A stretch of 64,000 nt of DNA, taken from NCBI GenBank assembly GCA_018056245.1, contig JAGPFZ010000003.1, forward strand, positions 49,540-113,539. Reading direction: 5' to 3'. The notes under the pieces are model-generated. The model was given only the letters and a program-made list of their open reading frames with translations, was not told where the DNA came from and made no database searches. The DNA comes from Bacteroidales bacterium (GTDB taxonomy: Bacteria; Bacteroidota; Bacteroidia; Bacteroidales; VadinHA17). The number at the start of each line of letters is the position of its first letter. Position 1 is the first letter of the stretch. This document shows, one piece after another, positions 56,253 through 63,886 of this stretch. Made by a program: the position numbers and the translations under genes.

Positions 56253-57657
56253 GTTTTAATCCCATTTCAATACCTTTTTTTAGCATTAATTCTCTTGCCG
56301 CTTCATAAGTATTAGGGATTATTCCATCAAGAATTGCTTCCCTTATATAATTTTTTATAATACCGACATTTTTGCCAGGTCTAATGCCGAAAGTGTTAAT
56401 TATTTCATCACCGTTTATTGGAGGCTTAAAATTACGTAATGCATCTTTCTCTTCTATTTCAATAAGTTTTTTTCTTACAAGCTTAAAATTTTCAAGATGC
56501 TTCGATTTTTTTTCTTCGTTTTTCGAAGTTATATCGGCTTCACATAACGTCAGAAGGTCATCAATATCGTCTCCGGCTTCAAAAAGAAGTCGCCTCACTG
56601 CCGAGTCTGTTACTATTTCCTGTGAAAGGGCAATAGGCCTTAGATGAAGGTAAATAAGCTTTTGTACATACTTCATATTTTCATTTAGCGGTAGTTTCAA
56701 CCTTCTGAATATAGCGGGAATCATCTTTGCTCCTATGAACTCATGATTATGAAACGACCAGCCTGTTTCACTCGAATATCTTTTTGTCTCGGGTTTGGCA
56801 ATATCGTGCAGAAGCGCAGCCCACCTCAACCATAAATTATTGGTTTTAAGAGATATATTATCAAGAACTTTTAAGGAATGAAAAAAATTATCCTTGTGGC
56901 CTTTCCCTTCTTTCTTTTCAACACCTTTCAGCTTCGCAAGTTCGGGAAATACAATATCGAGAAGCCCCGATTTGTCCATTAATATAAACCCTACAGAAGG
57001 CTGACTGCATGCCATTATCTTGTTTATTTCTGCAGTTATCCTTTCTGCCGAAACTATCTTTATCCTTTCTCTGTTCATTTTTATTGACTCGAAAGTATTT
57101 TCTTCGATATCAAATCCGAGCTGCGTGGCAAATCTTATAGCTCTCATCATTCTTAGCGGATCGTCACTGAACGTTCTGTCAGGATCGAGAGGCGTTCTAA
57201 TAATCTTGTTTTTTAAATCTTCCAGCCCTCCAAAAGGATCAATAAGTGTTCCCCATGATGCCTTATTTAGACTTACAGCCAGCGCATTAATAGTGAAATC
57301 TCGCCTTTTTTGATCATCTTCAATAGAACCGTTTTCAACTACAGGCTTGCGTGAATTTGTTGTATATGATTCTTTCCGTGCCCCTACAAATTCGACATTA
57401 TAATTGCCTAAACGAAACATTGCTGTCCCGAAATTCCTGTAAATAGTTACTTTTATATTTCTGTCAATTTTTTTTGCTGTTTTCCTTGCAACGTCAATGC
57501 CGCTCCCCTTTACAACAATATCAATATCTTTTTCCGGATTATCTCTGCCAAGAAAGTGATCCCGTACATAACCTCCAATTAAATAACCTTCAATATTTTC
57601 TGAGTCAAGTACCTCCGAAATTGTTTGAAATATTTTATCATATAAACAAATATGCAT
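56200..57657 (-). CDS. cca: CCA tRNA nucleotidyltransferase / poly(A) polymerase family, with HD domain
   Basis: A 485-residue cytoplasmic enzyme adding CCA to tRNA 3' ends. [10 protein letters not shown] and DIDIVV give the two-metal catalytic carboxylates (DxD), then RRDFTINAL and [18 protein letters not shown], and an HD-type motif LLHDIAKPE in the C-terminal half (HD phosphohydrolase domain). I start at 57657 since the earlier TTG lies within the -7 element TAACTTTG. It converges on and overlaps the EEP gene by 53 bp. Confidence 0.93.
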   Translation of the reverse strand: MHICLYDKIFQTISEVLDSENIEGYLIGGYVRDHFLGRDNPEKDIDIVVKGSGIDVARKTAKKIDRNIKVTIYRNFGTAMFRLGNYNVEFVGARKESYTTNSRKPVVENGSIEDDQKRRDFTINALAVSLNKASWGTLIDPFGGLEDLKNKIIRTPLDPDRTFSDDPLRMMRAIRFATQLGFDIEENTFESIKMNRERIKIVSAERITAEINKIMACSQPSVGFILMDKSGLLDIVFPELAKLKGVEKKEGKGHKDNFFHSLKVLDNISLKTNNLWLRWAALLHDIAKPETKRYSSETGWSFHNHEFIGAKMIPAIFRRLKLPLNENMKYVQKLIYLHLRPIALSQEIVTDSAVRRLLFEAGDDIDDLLTLCEADITSKNEEKKSKHLENFKLVRKKLIEIEEKDALRNFKPPINGDEIINTFGIRPGKNVGIIKNYIREAILDGIIPNTYEAARELMLKKGIEMGLKPIDSQRKKDQELQADDR

Positions 57658-57687
57658 ATTTATATATGACAATTTTTTGTATTTTTG

Positions 57688-57695
57688 CAAAGTTA
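57688..57695 (-). promoter_or_regulatory. -7 promoter element for the CCA-adding enzyme gene
   Basis: TAACTTTG, a full TAnnTTTG match, reads toward the gene and overlaps an upstream TTG codon, so the first Met at 57657 is the likely start. Confidence 0.55.
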
Positions 57696-57806
57696 CTATT
57701 TCCGGTTAATTTCAGACTTAAATATGAAGTAATGAATAATTTGGTATAGTAATTGACACTTATTTAACAAATTATTATCATATATGTTTTATTAAAAAAT
57801 TTTTGT

Positions 57807-58166
57807 ATGGTTCAAAATTTGACAAAAGAGACATTTCTTGAAAAGGTTTTTAATTATGAAACTAATAAAGAGTGGAAGTTTGAAGGTGATAAACCTTGTG
57901 TTATTGATTTCTATGCCGATTGGTGCGCTCCTTGCAGGATGGTTGCCCCTATTATGGAAGAGTTATCGAAGGATTATGAAGGAAAGATAGATTTTTATAA
58001 AGTAGATACTGAAGCCGAAGATGAACTGGCTGCCGTTTTTGGCATCAGAAGTATTCCTACTTTGCTTTTTGTTCCAAAAGACCGACAGCCGAAAATAGTT
58101 CTTGGGGCTTTGCCTAAAGAAACTTTTGAAAATGCATTCAAAGAAATTCTTAACGTTGAAAAATAA
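57807..58166 (+). CDS. trxA: Thioredoxin
   Basis: A 119-residue cytoplasmic thioredoxin: CVIDFYADWCAPCRMVAPI holds the active-site Cys40 and Cys43 (WCAPC, common in Bacteroidota in place of WCGPC). IRSIPTLLFVP contains the cis-proline. It is a general disulfide reductant. There is a strong bidirectional hairpin between it and xseB. Confidence 0.95.
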   Translation: MVQNLTKETFLEKVFNYETNKEWKFEGDKPCVIDFYADWCAPCRMVAPIMEELSKDYEGKIDFYKVDTEAEDELAAVFGIRSIPTLLFVPKDRQPKIVLGALPKETFENAFKEILNVEK

Positions 58167-58284
58167 AATATTAAAAATAAGTTCAAAAGTGAAACTTTTT
58201 GTATGCTTATTACGTTTAAGTAAATAGAAACAGCAGACCTTTCAATAAGGTGGTTTTTTTCATAGGATTTAGGTTAGGGTTAGG

Positions 58285-58322
58285 GTAGCCCGTAGATAAT
58301 TGATTCTGCGGGTTACTTTTTT
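58285..58322. terminator. Bidirectional-type terminator between trxA and xseB
   Basis: A 12-bp stem (58285-58296 with 58305-58316, two G-T wobbles) with an 8-nt loop, followed by TTTTTT at 58317-58322 on the plus strand, 119 bp past the trxA stop. xseB ends within its 3' flank. Confidence 0.65.
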
Positions 58323-58518
58323 ATGATATCTCCTTAAATATTCCGTTTATCTCTTCCTCGGCACTCCTTAGTTTTTTCTGGCATTGTCTGATGAGCTCAG
58401 TAGCTCTCCTTACTTCCTTCGATAGTTTGTCCACATCCAGATCTCCACTTTCGATATTCCGGAGAATTGTTTCAATCTCCTTTACAGCTTGATTAAATGA
58501 TAATTCCTTTTTTGCCAT
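58321..58518 (-). CDS. xseB: Exodeoxyribonuclease VII small subunit
   Basis: A 65-residue all-helical protein, starting MAKKELSFNQAVKEIETILR; LSFNQAVKEIE and IESGDLDVDKLS are typical of XseB. It binds the large subunit XseA, encoded just upstream on the same strand, and enables processive exonuclease on single-stranded DNA. Confidence 0.92.
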   Translation of the reverse strand: MAKKELSFNQAVKEIETILRNIESGDLDVDKLSKEVRRATELIRQCQKKLRSAEEEINGIFKEIS

Positions 58519-58583
58519 GTTATATAAATAAACAATTTGTTAATTTTTTTATTTGGATATTTTAATATGCTTTGTTTAAGAAA

Positions 58584-59975
58584 CTAAGTTTTGAACTTAT
58601 ATTTCCTTTTATTTTCTATTATGCTTTTAATTTTCCCATCGTAAAGGATAGTATCTATTATCTTTCCCTTTTCCAGTTCTTCAACACTTTTTATTATCAT
58701 TCTGTTGCTCACAGTTATAGTATATCCTCGTTTCAGAACATTGATCGGGCTGATTATATTCAGAGAATTCGAAATTGAAGTCAATATGGAATTCGTAGTT
58801 TTTAAGCAATTGTAAGACGACATCTTTAATATTTCTTCAGCACGAGAAATCCTTGTCTCTTTATTTCTAACATAATCTTTTGTAATATTCTGAAGTGACT
58901 TTGTATAATTTATAAAAATTAACTCTTTTCTGTGCAGATTTTCCTTACCTGTATTAATAAGATCGAGTATCAAGGACGATAATCTTTCTTTTTCTGATGA
59001 TATTATCATATTTGCATTTGGTATCATTCTCATCATCATTGTGTTAAGCTTTTCTTTATTCTCCGAAATTGCCGATTTTACAATCCCCGATATTTCAGAT
59101 GCTAGGTCCGTAAGAAGTTTTTCGGCTGAAACCATTCTTTCAATAATAAAGTCGGCGACTGCTGTAGGAGTCTTCAAGGAATGGAATGCCACAATATCTG
59201 TAACAGATAAATCCTTCTCATGTCCAATACCTGTAATCACAGGCAGAGGAAACTGTGTTATGTGATAAGCAATATTATAGTTGTCAAACCAGCTTAAGTC
59301 GGTTTGGCTTCCACCGCCTCTTATTATGACAACTAAATCAAATCTGTCAATTTTTTCTGAAATTTTATCAAGTGCGGAAATAACGCTTTCTTCTGTTTCG
59401 GTTCCTTGCATTACTGCTTCAAAGAGTTCAGTTTGGAATGTATATCCATAAATATTACATATAAGATGTTTAATGAAGTCGGTATATCCTGCTGCACCTT
59501 TTGACGATATAATTGCTATACGTTTTGGGGCAAGCGGCAATTCCAGTTCTTTATTCATTGAAATAACACCTTCTTCTTCTAGCCTTAAAAGAATCTGGCG
59601 ACGTTTAAGAGCCATTTCACCAATAGTGAATGCCGGATCAATGTCATTTATTACCAGACTTAATCCGTAAACTTCGTGATATTCAATTTTTGCTCTTACC
59701 AGAATTTTAAGACCGGCTTTTAATGTTTCGCCTGTTGCGCTTTCAAAAAATGGCTTGATAAATCTGTATCTGGTATTCCAGATAATAGCCCTTATCTTTG
59801 CACTAAGGTTAATATCGTCAGGATGTTTTTCAACTAATTCGAGGTAGCAATGTCCTGAGAAATTCTCCTTTACTTCCGATATTTCTGCATAGACCCAGTA
59901 AAAACCAGGCATCTTTTCATAAAGGGAATCTCTTATAATTAATTGTAATTCCGTTAACGACAGCTTTTCATTCAT
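58584..59975 (-). CDS. xseA: Exodeoxyribonuclease VII large subunit
   Basis: A 463-residue catalytic subunit: an OB-fold N-domain (about residues 1-100, EISEVKENFSGHCYLELVEK), then catalytic blocks GAAGYTDFI, VIIRGGGSQTDLSWFDNY, and GIGHEKDLSVTDIVA, then long C-terminal helices for multimerisation. xseB follows after 65 bp. Normal for the family. Digests single-stranded DNA from both ends in repair. Confidence 0.95.
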   Translation of the reverse strand: MNEKLSLTELQLIIRDSLYEKMPGFYWVYAEISEVKENFSGHCYLELVEKHPDDINLSAKIRAIIWNTRYRFIKPFFESATGETLKAGLKILVRAKIEYHEVYGLSLVINDIDPAFTIGEMALKRRQILLRLEEEGVISMNKELELPLAPKRIAIISSKGAAGYTDFIKHLICNIYGYTFQTELFEAVMQGTETEESVISALDKISEKIDRFDLVVIIRGGGSQTDLSWFDNYNIAYHITQFPLPVITGIGHEKDLSVTDIVAFHSLKTPTAVADFIIERMVSAEKLLTDLASEISGIVKSAISENKEKLNTMMMRMIPNANMIISSEKERLSSLILDLINTGKENLHRKELIFINYTKSLQNITKDYVRNKETRISRAEEILKMSSYNCLKTTNSILTSISNSLNIISPINVLKRGYTITVSNRMIIKSVEELEKGKIIDTILYDGKIKSIIENKRKYKFKT

Positions 59976-60073
59976 TGCCCGACGGGTTTTATTTATTTAT
60001 GTGTATTTTTGCCTTATATACTTATTCGCAGGTTGCCAGCAGAAATCATAGTTAATGAAAAACACACTTTAAT

Positions 60074-60862
60074 TTACCATATTGTTCCTGTTTTTTTAGG
60101 GTCATTTAATTTTTTTCCTTCTATTTCAAGTGAGTCGAGATAATCGTTTTCTTTCCGATAAATTTCCGGATTGACAGCCATTCCGGCAATATATTTTATC
60201 TCATTTTTAAGTGTGCCGTCAGGATTGTATACATACCATATACCTTCTCTTCTGTCATTTTTATAAAAGCCCATATAATGTATCTTACCATCTTTATACC
60301 TGATCTCGAAAGGACCTTCTAATATGCCGTTAACGTAATTGGCCTTGAGCAAAATCTCTCCGTTAGGGTAATATTGTATCCATTCTCCATGTCTGATATT
60401 CTCCTTATACCAAATTTCTTCAGCTACTGTTTTATTGGGGTAATATCTCACTGATAAACCCTCTCTTAAATTATTCCTGTAATTTTCCTCCAGAACAAGA
60501 TATTCATTTATTGTTGAAGAATAAAATGACCATTTACCCTCTTTTTTTCTATTGATGTATTTCCCTGTTGAAGCAATGTACCCATTGTTGTGGAAGAAGA
60601 TTACGTCGGCTTCATCTCCGTCTTTTGAATAAAAAAGTATTGTCTGGAGAGTGTCGTTTTCATAATATCTTTTAAAAATGCCGGCCGGTTGATTATCTAT
60701 GAAATATCCTTCATATTGTGTGCTTCCGTCAGGATATTTTTTTATCCAGTACCCCTGTTTATTGCCGTTTGTATCAGTACGATTTATTGTATCGGGCGAT
60801 TGAGCTATTATAGCCAGAGGTAGTAAAAAATCTATAATTATGATTATTATTTTTTGTTTCAT
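60074..60862 (-). CDS. MORN-repeat (YwqK-type) protein, exported
   Basis: A 262-residue protein with an N-terminal signal (1-20, ending AIIAQ) and about eight repeats of the MORN_2 type: YPDGSTQYEGYF, FFHNNGYIASTGKYI, YYPNKTVAEEIWYK, YYPNGEILLKANYV, RYKDGKIHYMGFY, VYNPDGTLKNEIKY. These are beta-hairpin repeats. In Bacillus YwqK is named as an antitoxin, but in Bacteroidota such proteins are surface or periplasmic proteins of unknown function. A transcript from upstream would carry a terminator-type hairpin 28 nt before the ATG. Confidence 0.83.
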   Translation of the reverse strand: MKQKIIIIIIDFLLPLAIIAQSPDTINRTDTNGNKQGYWIKKYPDGSTQYEGYFIDNQPAGIFKRYYENDTLQTILFYSKDGDEADVIFFHNNGYIASTGKYINRKKEGKWSFYSSTINEYLVLEENYRNNLREGLSVRYYPNKTVAEEIWYKENIRHGEWIQYYPNGEILLKANYVNGILEGPFEIRYKDGKIHYMGFYKNDRREGIWYVYNPDGTLKNEIKYIAGMAVNPEIYRKENDYLDSLEIEGKKLNDPKKTGTIW

Positions 60863-60890
60863 TATTCTGAATCGCTGATGCTATAAAATT

Positions 60891-60920
60891 AAAAAAAATC
60901 CCGCATACTGGATGCGGGAT
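60891..60920 (-). terminator. Terminator-type hairpin upstream of the MORN-repeat gene
   Basis: ATCCCGCAT/ATGCGGGAT (9 bp, perfect, 60898-60906 and 60912-60920) with a 5-nt loop and a T8 tract on the minus strand at 60898-60891. Ends 28 nt upstream of the gene at 60862. It may terminate the lysis cassette or act as an attenuator. Confidence 0.6.
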
Positions 60921-61150
60921 AGAATGCTTTCTCGGGATTTTATTATTTTACCTCCTCAAATGTGATACGTATTTATAATCAATATGTTATAGATATATGT
61001 AGCAAATATGTTGCAAATATACGATAAACAAGTATAAGAATTATATTTTTGATATTTAGTGCTTTATGTCTATTTCGATAGGCATTTATAAACAATTTAA
61101 ATGATATACAAATATATTTCATTTTTGATAGATTTGAATACTTGGATTAT
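60921..61150. other. Non-coding stretch between the lysis cassette and the MORN-repeat gene
   Basis: A+T-rich DNA with TATATTTG on the minus strand at 61021-61014 (a full -7 match) and a GAGGAGG site around 60953, with stop codons directly after, so no ORF. A transcript starting near 61007 and ending at the hairpin at 60891 would be about 115 nt long. Confidence 0.4.
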
Positions 61151-61178
61151 AAAAATCCCGTATTTTCGAATGGGATTT
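61151..61178 (-). terminator. Terminator after the spanin-like gene
   Basis: AAATCCC (61153-61159) with GGGATTT (61172-61178), and an inner ATT/AAT stem capped by TTCG, followed on the minus strand by T residues (61155-61151). It is 24 nt past the spanin-like stop codon. Confidence 0.6.
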
Positions 61179-61202
61179 AATTGGTTTGAAAATGTGCCGA
61201 AA

Positions 61203-61583
61203 TTATTTCAGTTTACGCACAAAGTAAATGGTCACAAACAGTAAAGCAATAAGGGCTATCCGCCCACACCAGATTTGGAAATTCTGCCAGCTTGAAAGCG
61301 GGGCTTTTACCCGTTTGACGACTTCCACCGGATAGGGCACGCGGATGGTGTCGTTGATAAAGATTGAGTCTTTGGCAATGCGATATTTGTACAGATATTT
61401 ATATCGTTCCAAAATCAGGGTGTCGCCTTTGTCTTTGACAAAAACAGAATCGTAACGGATAATAGAATCCCGGATAAGGTTGTCACGATATTCGATTTTG
61501 GTGGTTTCGACCGGAATGTATTTGACTGATTTACAGGAATACATGAGCATTGCCAACACTGCGAAGAAAAGTATTTTTTTCAT
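61203..61583 (-). CDS. Spanin-like lipoprotein with C-terminal membrane segment
   Basis: A 126-residue protein of unknown name with the architecture of a unimolecular spanin: an N-terminal signal and lipobox LMYSC (Cys17), a beta- and charge-rich middle (residues 20-95), and a hydrophobic segment at about residues 108-123 (GRIALIALLFVTIYFV) near the end, so it could link outer and inner membranes. Such proteins fuse the membranes in the last step of phage lysis. Its 5' end overlaps the endolysin gene by 4 bases (ATGA), so it is translated from the same transcript. No sequence-level match to a known spanin family is claimed; assignment rests on topology and context. Confidence 0.6.
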   Translation of the reverse strand: MKKILFFAVLAMLMYSCKSVKYIPVETTKIEYRDNLIRDSIIRYDSVFVKDKGDTLILERYKYLYKYRIAKDSIFINDTIRVPYPVEVVKRVKAPLSSWQNFQIWCGRIALIALLFVTIYFVRKLK

Positions 61584-61990
61584 TGAAGTTTGATTTTGGT
61601 TTGTAGATTGAAACCTGCCTGCACTTGCGCAATATCGGCATTTTGTCCGTTTTCGACGAAACTCATTGCCGCAACGATCATTATGTATTCAGCTCCGCTG
61701 GACGGGGTTAGTTCCTTGCGGCGGGGAACGCCCGAATACTTTTCCACTTGGGAAATATAGCTTTCGGTGTCGTTTTCGGCAGGAGGCGCCCATTGGGTTA
61801 TAATCTTTTCAATGGAGTTTATTCCGCGGGAAAGGTATGTGCCAAGAATAATAAAGGCAGCCCGATAGCCGTAAGCAAGGGACGAAAAGGTTTTGAAACT
61901 TTTGTCCGTGCCGGCAATTTCGCCCTGAAAACGGTCGGAACTGTGGCGGATATTCAAGGGATTGTTGTTACGAAGTCCTCTCGGTATCAT
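61580..61990 (-). CDS. Phage P5-type endolysin-like protein
   Basis: A 136-residue protein starting MIPRGLRNNNPLNIRHSSDRFQG, which matches the opening of the phage 'structural protein P5'/muramidase-like family widespread in Bacteroidota. RNNNPLNIR and the following FKTFSSLAYGYRAAFIILGTYLSRG form its core. There is no signal peptide, so release across the inner membrane would need the holin. It overlaps the holin gene by 4 bp and the spanin-like gene by 4 bp. Predicted action: cleavage of peptidoglycan. Catalytic residues are not assigned. Confidence 0.72.
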   Translation of the reverse strand: MIPRGLRNNNPLNIRHSSDRFQGEIAGTDKSFKTFSSLAYGYRAAFIILGTYLSRGINSIEKIITQWAPPAENDTESYISQVEKYSGVPRRKELTPSSGAEYIMIVAAMSFVENGQNADIAQVQAGFNLQTKIKLQ

Positions 61991-62442
61991 TGTTGATCCT
62001 CCTTTTTATGGGTATTAAGCAGGGAAAGAATGGTTTGAATTTCGTCTTTGTTTTCGAGAATTTTCAAGAGCATGGATTGCACTTCGGCAATGCTTTTTTC
62101 CTGTTGCTTGAGATTTTCGAAAACGGACTTAGCTTCGACCAACACGATGCCAACGGCGCCGGCAACGGTGAAATAGGGCATTTTGAAAACTACACTTGCC
62201 ACAATATCTGCAATGGAAAGCATGAGCATTAAGCCGAAATAGTTGGTGAGTTTGGAAATGGTGCGGCGATAGCCCGAACTTGTGCGGGCGATATTCATAC
62301 GTTTTGCACGCCTTACGCCGAAGAAAAAGTCGATGAGGACGGAAAGAAACACCCCGGCGTAAAGGACTACCAGGACGATGAGACCGGATTTGAAATGAGG
62401 CCAATCGTGATTTATGAGATAAGGGATAAAAAGAGGTTGCAT
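61987..62442 (-). CDS. Holin-like membrane protein
   Basis: A 151-residue inner-membrane protein: three hydrophobic segments at about residues 19-42, 66-87 and 89-108, a basic stretch FFFGVRRAKRMNIARTSSGYRRTISKL between the first and second, and a charged C-terminal helix. The D-F-F-G and TSSGYRRT text match the phage holin_4/toxin-release holin family (TcdE-like). Holins make lesions that let endolysin reach the wall. First gene of the overlapping lysis unit; a terminator-like hairpin lies between it and the DUF6266 gene upstream. Confidence 0.72.
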   Translation of the reverse strand: MQPLFIPYLINHDWPHFKSGLIVLVVLYAGVFLSVLIDFFFGVRRAKRMNIARTSSGYRRTISKLTNYFGLMLMLSIADIVASVVFKMPYFTVAGAVGIVLVEAKSVFENLKQQEKSIAEVQSMLLKILENKDEIQTILSLLNTHKKEDQQ

Positions 62443-62471
62443 TTGAAAAGGATTTATGAGTTGTTCGATTT

Positions 62472-62501
62472 AAAAAAATCCCGCCACGGAGAGCGGGATT
62501 T
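62472..62501 (-). terminator. Terminator between DUF6266 and holin genes
   Basis: AAATCCCGC (62476-62484) pairs perfectly with GCGGGATTT (62493-62501), 8-nt loop, then T7 on the minus strand at 62478-62472. It lies 30 nt after the DUF6266 stop and 30 nt before the holin start. Confidence 0.7.
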
Positions 62502-62530
62502 GAAAGCAAGAAAACAGATAATAAACAGGC

Positions 62531-63169
62531 TTAGATCAAGGTTTTTTCACCGAGATAGATACTGTTGGCAATGGCCTTACCATCTTGGGAGACAAATCCG
62601 AGATAGATTTGCACGGGATCGCCGGACCATTCGGCCGGAAGATTTATTTCGGCCAAGCCGTCGGCGCGTGCAGCGGCAGCAGTACTGAAAACGGCTTCAC
62701 CTCTGAGCGAGTTGAACACTAACGGCATTGCGACATCTGTGGCGAGAGCATCGCTGATTCCGCTGTTGTCGGTCCAGGAGATGGTGACTTTGCCGGCATC
62801 GACTTCGGCGGAAGCGTTATCGACAGGGAAAAGCGAGCCTCGCGAGACGAGAACCTTGGCGAAATCCAACGTGTGGTCGGGATATTCGCCCGAAATGGCA
62901 TTTGCTACAATGTAAGACATTGCGGCATTGAATGCCGTTTGCTTGGAGGCATAGGGTTTGAAGCCAACACGCACATAGTTGGTGATGGGCTTGAGGAAAG
63001 CGAGGGTAAGGGCGAACTTACTGCGCTGGGTCATTTGCGCTTCGGTGCGAGGATTCTTGACATTTTGAGCGAGACTTCGCATGTAGGAAATTCCTTTCCA
63101 GCTGCCTCCGACGACCGTACCGACTTTACCGGAAAAGCCGCCTAAGATACCTTGTTTGATTGTTCCCAT
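62531..63169 (-). CDS. DUF6266-family protein
   Basis: A 212-residue protein beginning MGTIKQGILGGFSGKVGTVVGGSWKG, then NPRTEAQMTQRSKFALTLAFLKPI: the signature of DUF6266, a family seen in Bacteroidota genomes and phage-like regions, of unknown function. Residues about 110-212 are beta-rich and could be an Ig- or tail-like fold. There is no signal peptide and no membrane segment. It is the first gene of the probable lysis cassette and has a promoter and terminator of its own, so it can be made in excess over the lysis proteins. A structural, cargo or toxin-like role is possible; none is shown. Confidence 0.8.
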   Translation of the reverse strand: MGTIKQGILGGFSGKVGTVVGGSWKGISYMRSLAQNVKNPRTEAQMTQRSKFALTLAFLKPITNYVRVGFKPYASKQTAFNAAMSYIVANAISGEYPDHTLDFAKVLVSRGSLFPVDNASAEVDAGKVTISWTDNSGISDALATDVAMPLVFNSLRGEAVFSTAAAARADGLAEINLPAEWSGDPVQIYLGFVSQDGKAIANSIYLGEKTLI

Positions 63170-63232
63170 TTTGAGAAAAGTTTAAAAGATTAGAAAATTG
63201 GTTTTTACTTGGACATGGTATTGAGGAAACAT

Positions 63233-63259
63233 TGACCAAATACGGCCGAATAGTGGTCA
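63233..63259. promoter_or_regulatory. Inverted repeat in the DUF6266 leader
   Basis: TGACCA (63233-63238) and TGGTCA (63254-63259) flank a 15-nt centre holding a CGGCCG palindrome. It lies downstream of the predicted promoter, in the leader, so it may act as an operator or RNA hairpin. Confidence 0.45.
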
Positions 63260-63288
63260 GGATTTCATTCGTTCCTTGTCCGATTTGG

Positions 63289-63296
63289 CAAAGATA
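63289..63296 (-). promoter_or_regulatory. -7 promoter element for DUF6266
   Basis: TATCTTTG on the minus strand is a full TAnnTTTG match. It predicts a leader of about 110 nt. No clear -33 TTG was found. Confidence 0.5.
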
Positions 63297-63728
63297 CAAT
63301 CGAAGTAAGTGCTTTATTCAGATTTAGTTTCGGATGCATTGGGGTGCGTTGTTTTGCGTTTTAGCCCGTATAAATATTTTTTCGGGAACAACGGAAAGAA
63401 GAAAAAAAGAAAAAAGAATGCCTCCTTGCAAGTGAAGTGGAGGGCTGTGTCAAGGTTTTGCAAACAAAAATACTACCCAAAGGTGTGGAGATTTTTGTGT
63501 AGCAAACCCGCAGGGCTTGACCTTGACGCAAAGGCCGAAACGGAGCTATTTTTGCATTCTCTTTTTTTGTTTTTCGGGAAGATATTGATTTCGAAATGGA
63601 TTGGAATTGGCTTTTGTGTCGGAATAAAATTCAACGATGTTTTTTTAGGGGTGGGTGGTCGGGGGCTGTGAGAGGGAGAAGTGGAAACAGAGCAGGTAAT
63701 GCAGCCTTGAGCCGACCGAAGGCGAGTG

Positions 63729-63761
63729 AAAAAGCAGCGGAACGAAGCGGAGTGCTTTTTT
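63729..63761. terminator. Hairpin with T-tract
   Basis: AAAAAGCA (63729-63736) pairs with TGCTTTTT (63753-63760) around a 16-nt G+A-rich loop. The stem has T residues on either strand, so it can act in both directions. Function is uncertain, as no gene lies upstream on the plus strand. Confidence 0.4.
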
Positions 63762-63853
63762 AGCGAAGCCTGAGGGAGAGGCACGAGCCGTCAGCGAGTG
63801 GAGCGAGGGCGCAGGCAGCAGGAAGCCCGCAACGAAGTGAGGGCAGCGGAATG

Positions 63854-63886
63854 CTGCCGCTTGCGGCAGGGCTGGCGCAGTTTTTT
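63854..63886 (+). terminator. G+C-rich hairpin with T-tract
   Basis: CTGCCGC (63854-63860) and GCGGCAG (63863-63869) form a 7-bp stem around TT; T6 lies at 63881-63886, 11 nt beyond. The gap makes a classical terminator less sure. Confidence 0.3.

Noticed and set aside
58269-58285. Telomere-like GGGTTAGGGTTAGGG stretch
   Set aside because: Only about two and a half units, in a bacterial intergenic region beside a terminator; no sign of a linear end or a eukaryotic source.
60074-60862. Toxin-antitoxin system based on the YwqK-type name
   Set aside because: The protein has a secretion signal and no toxin gene is next to it; the family name comes from Bacillus and does not transfer.
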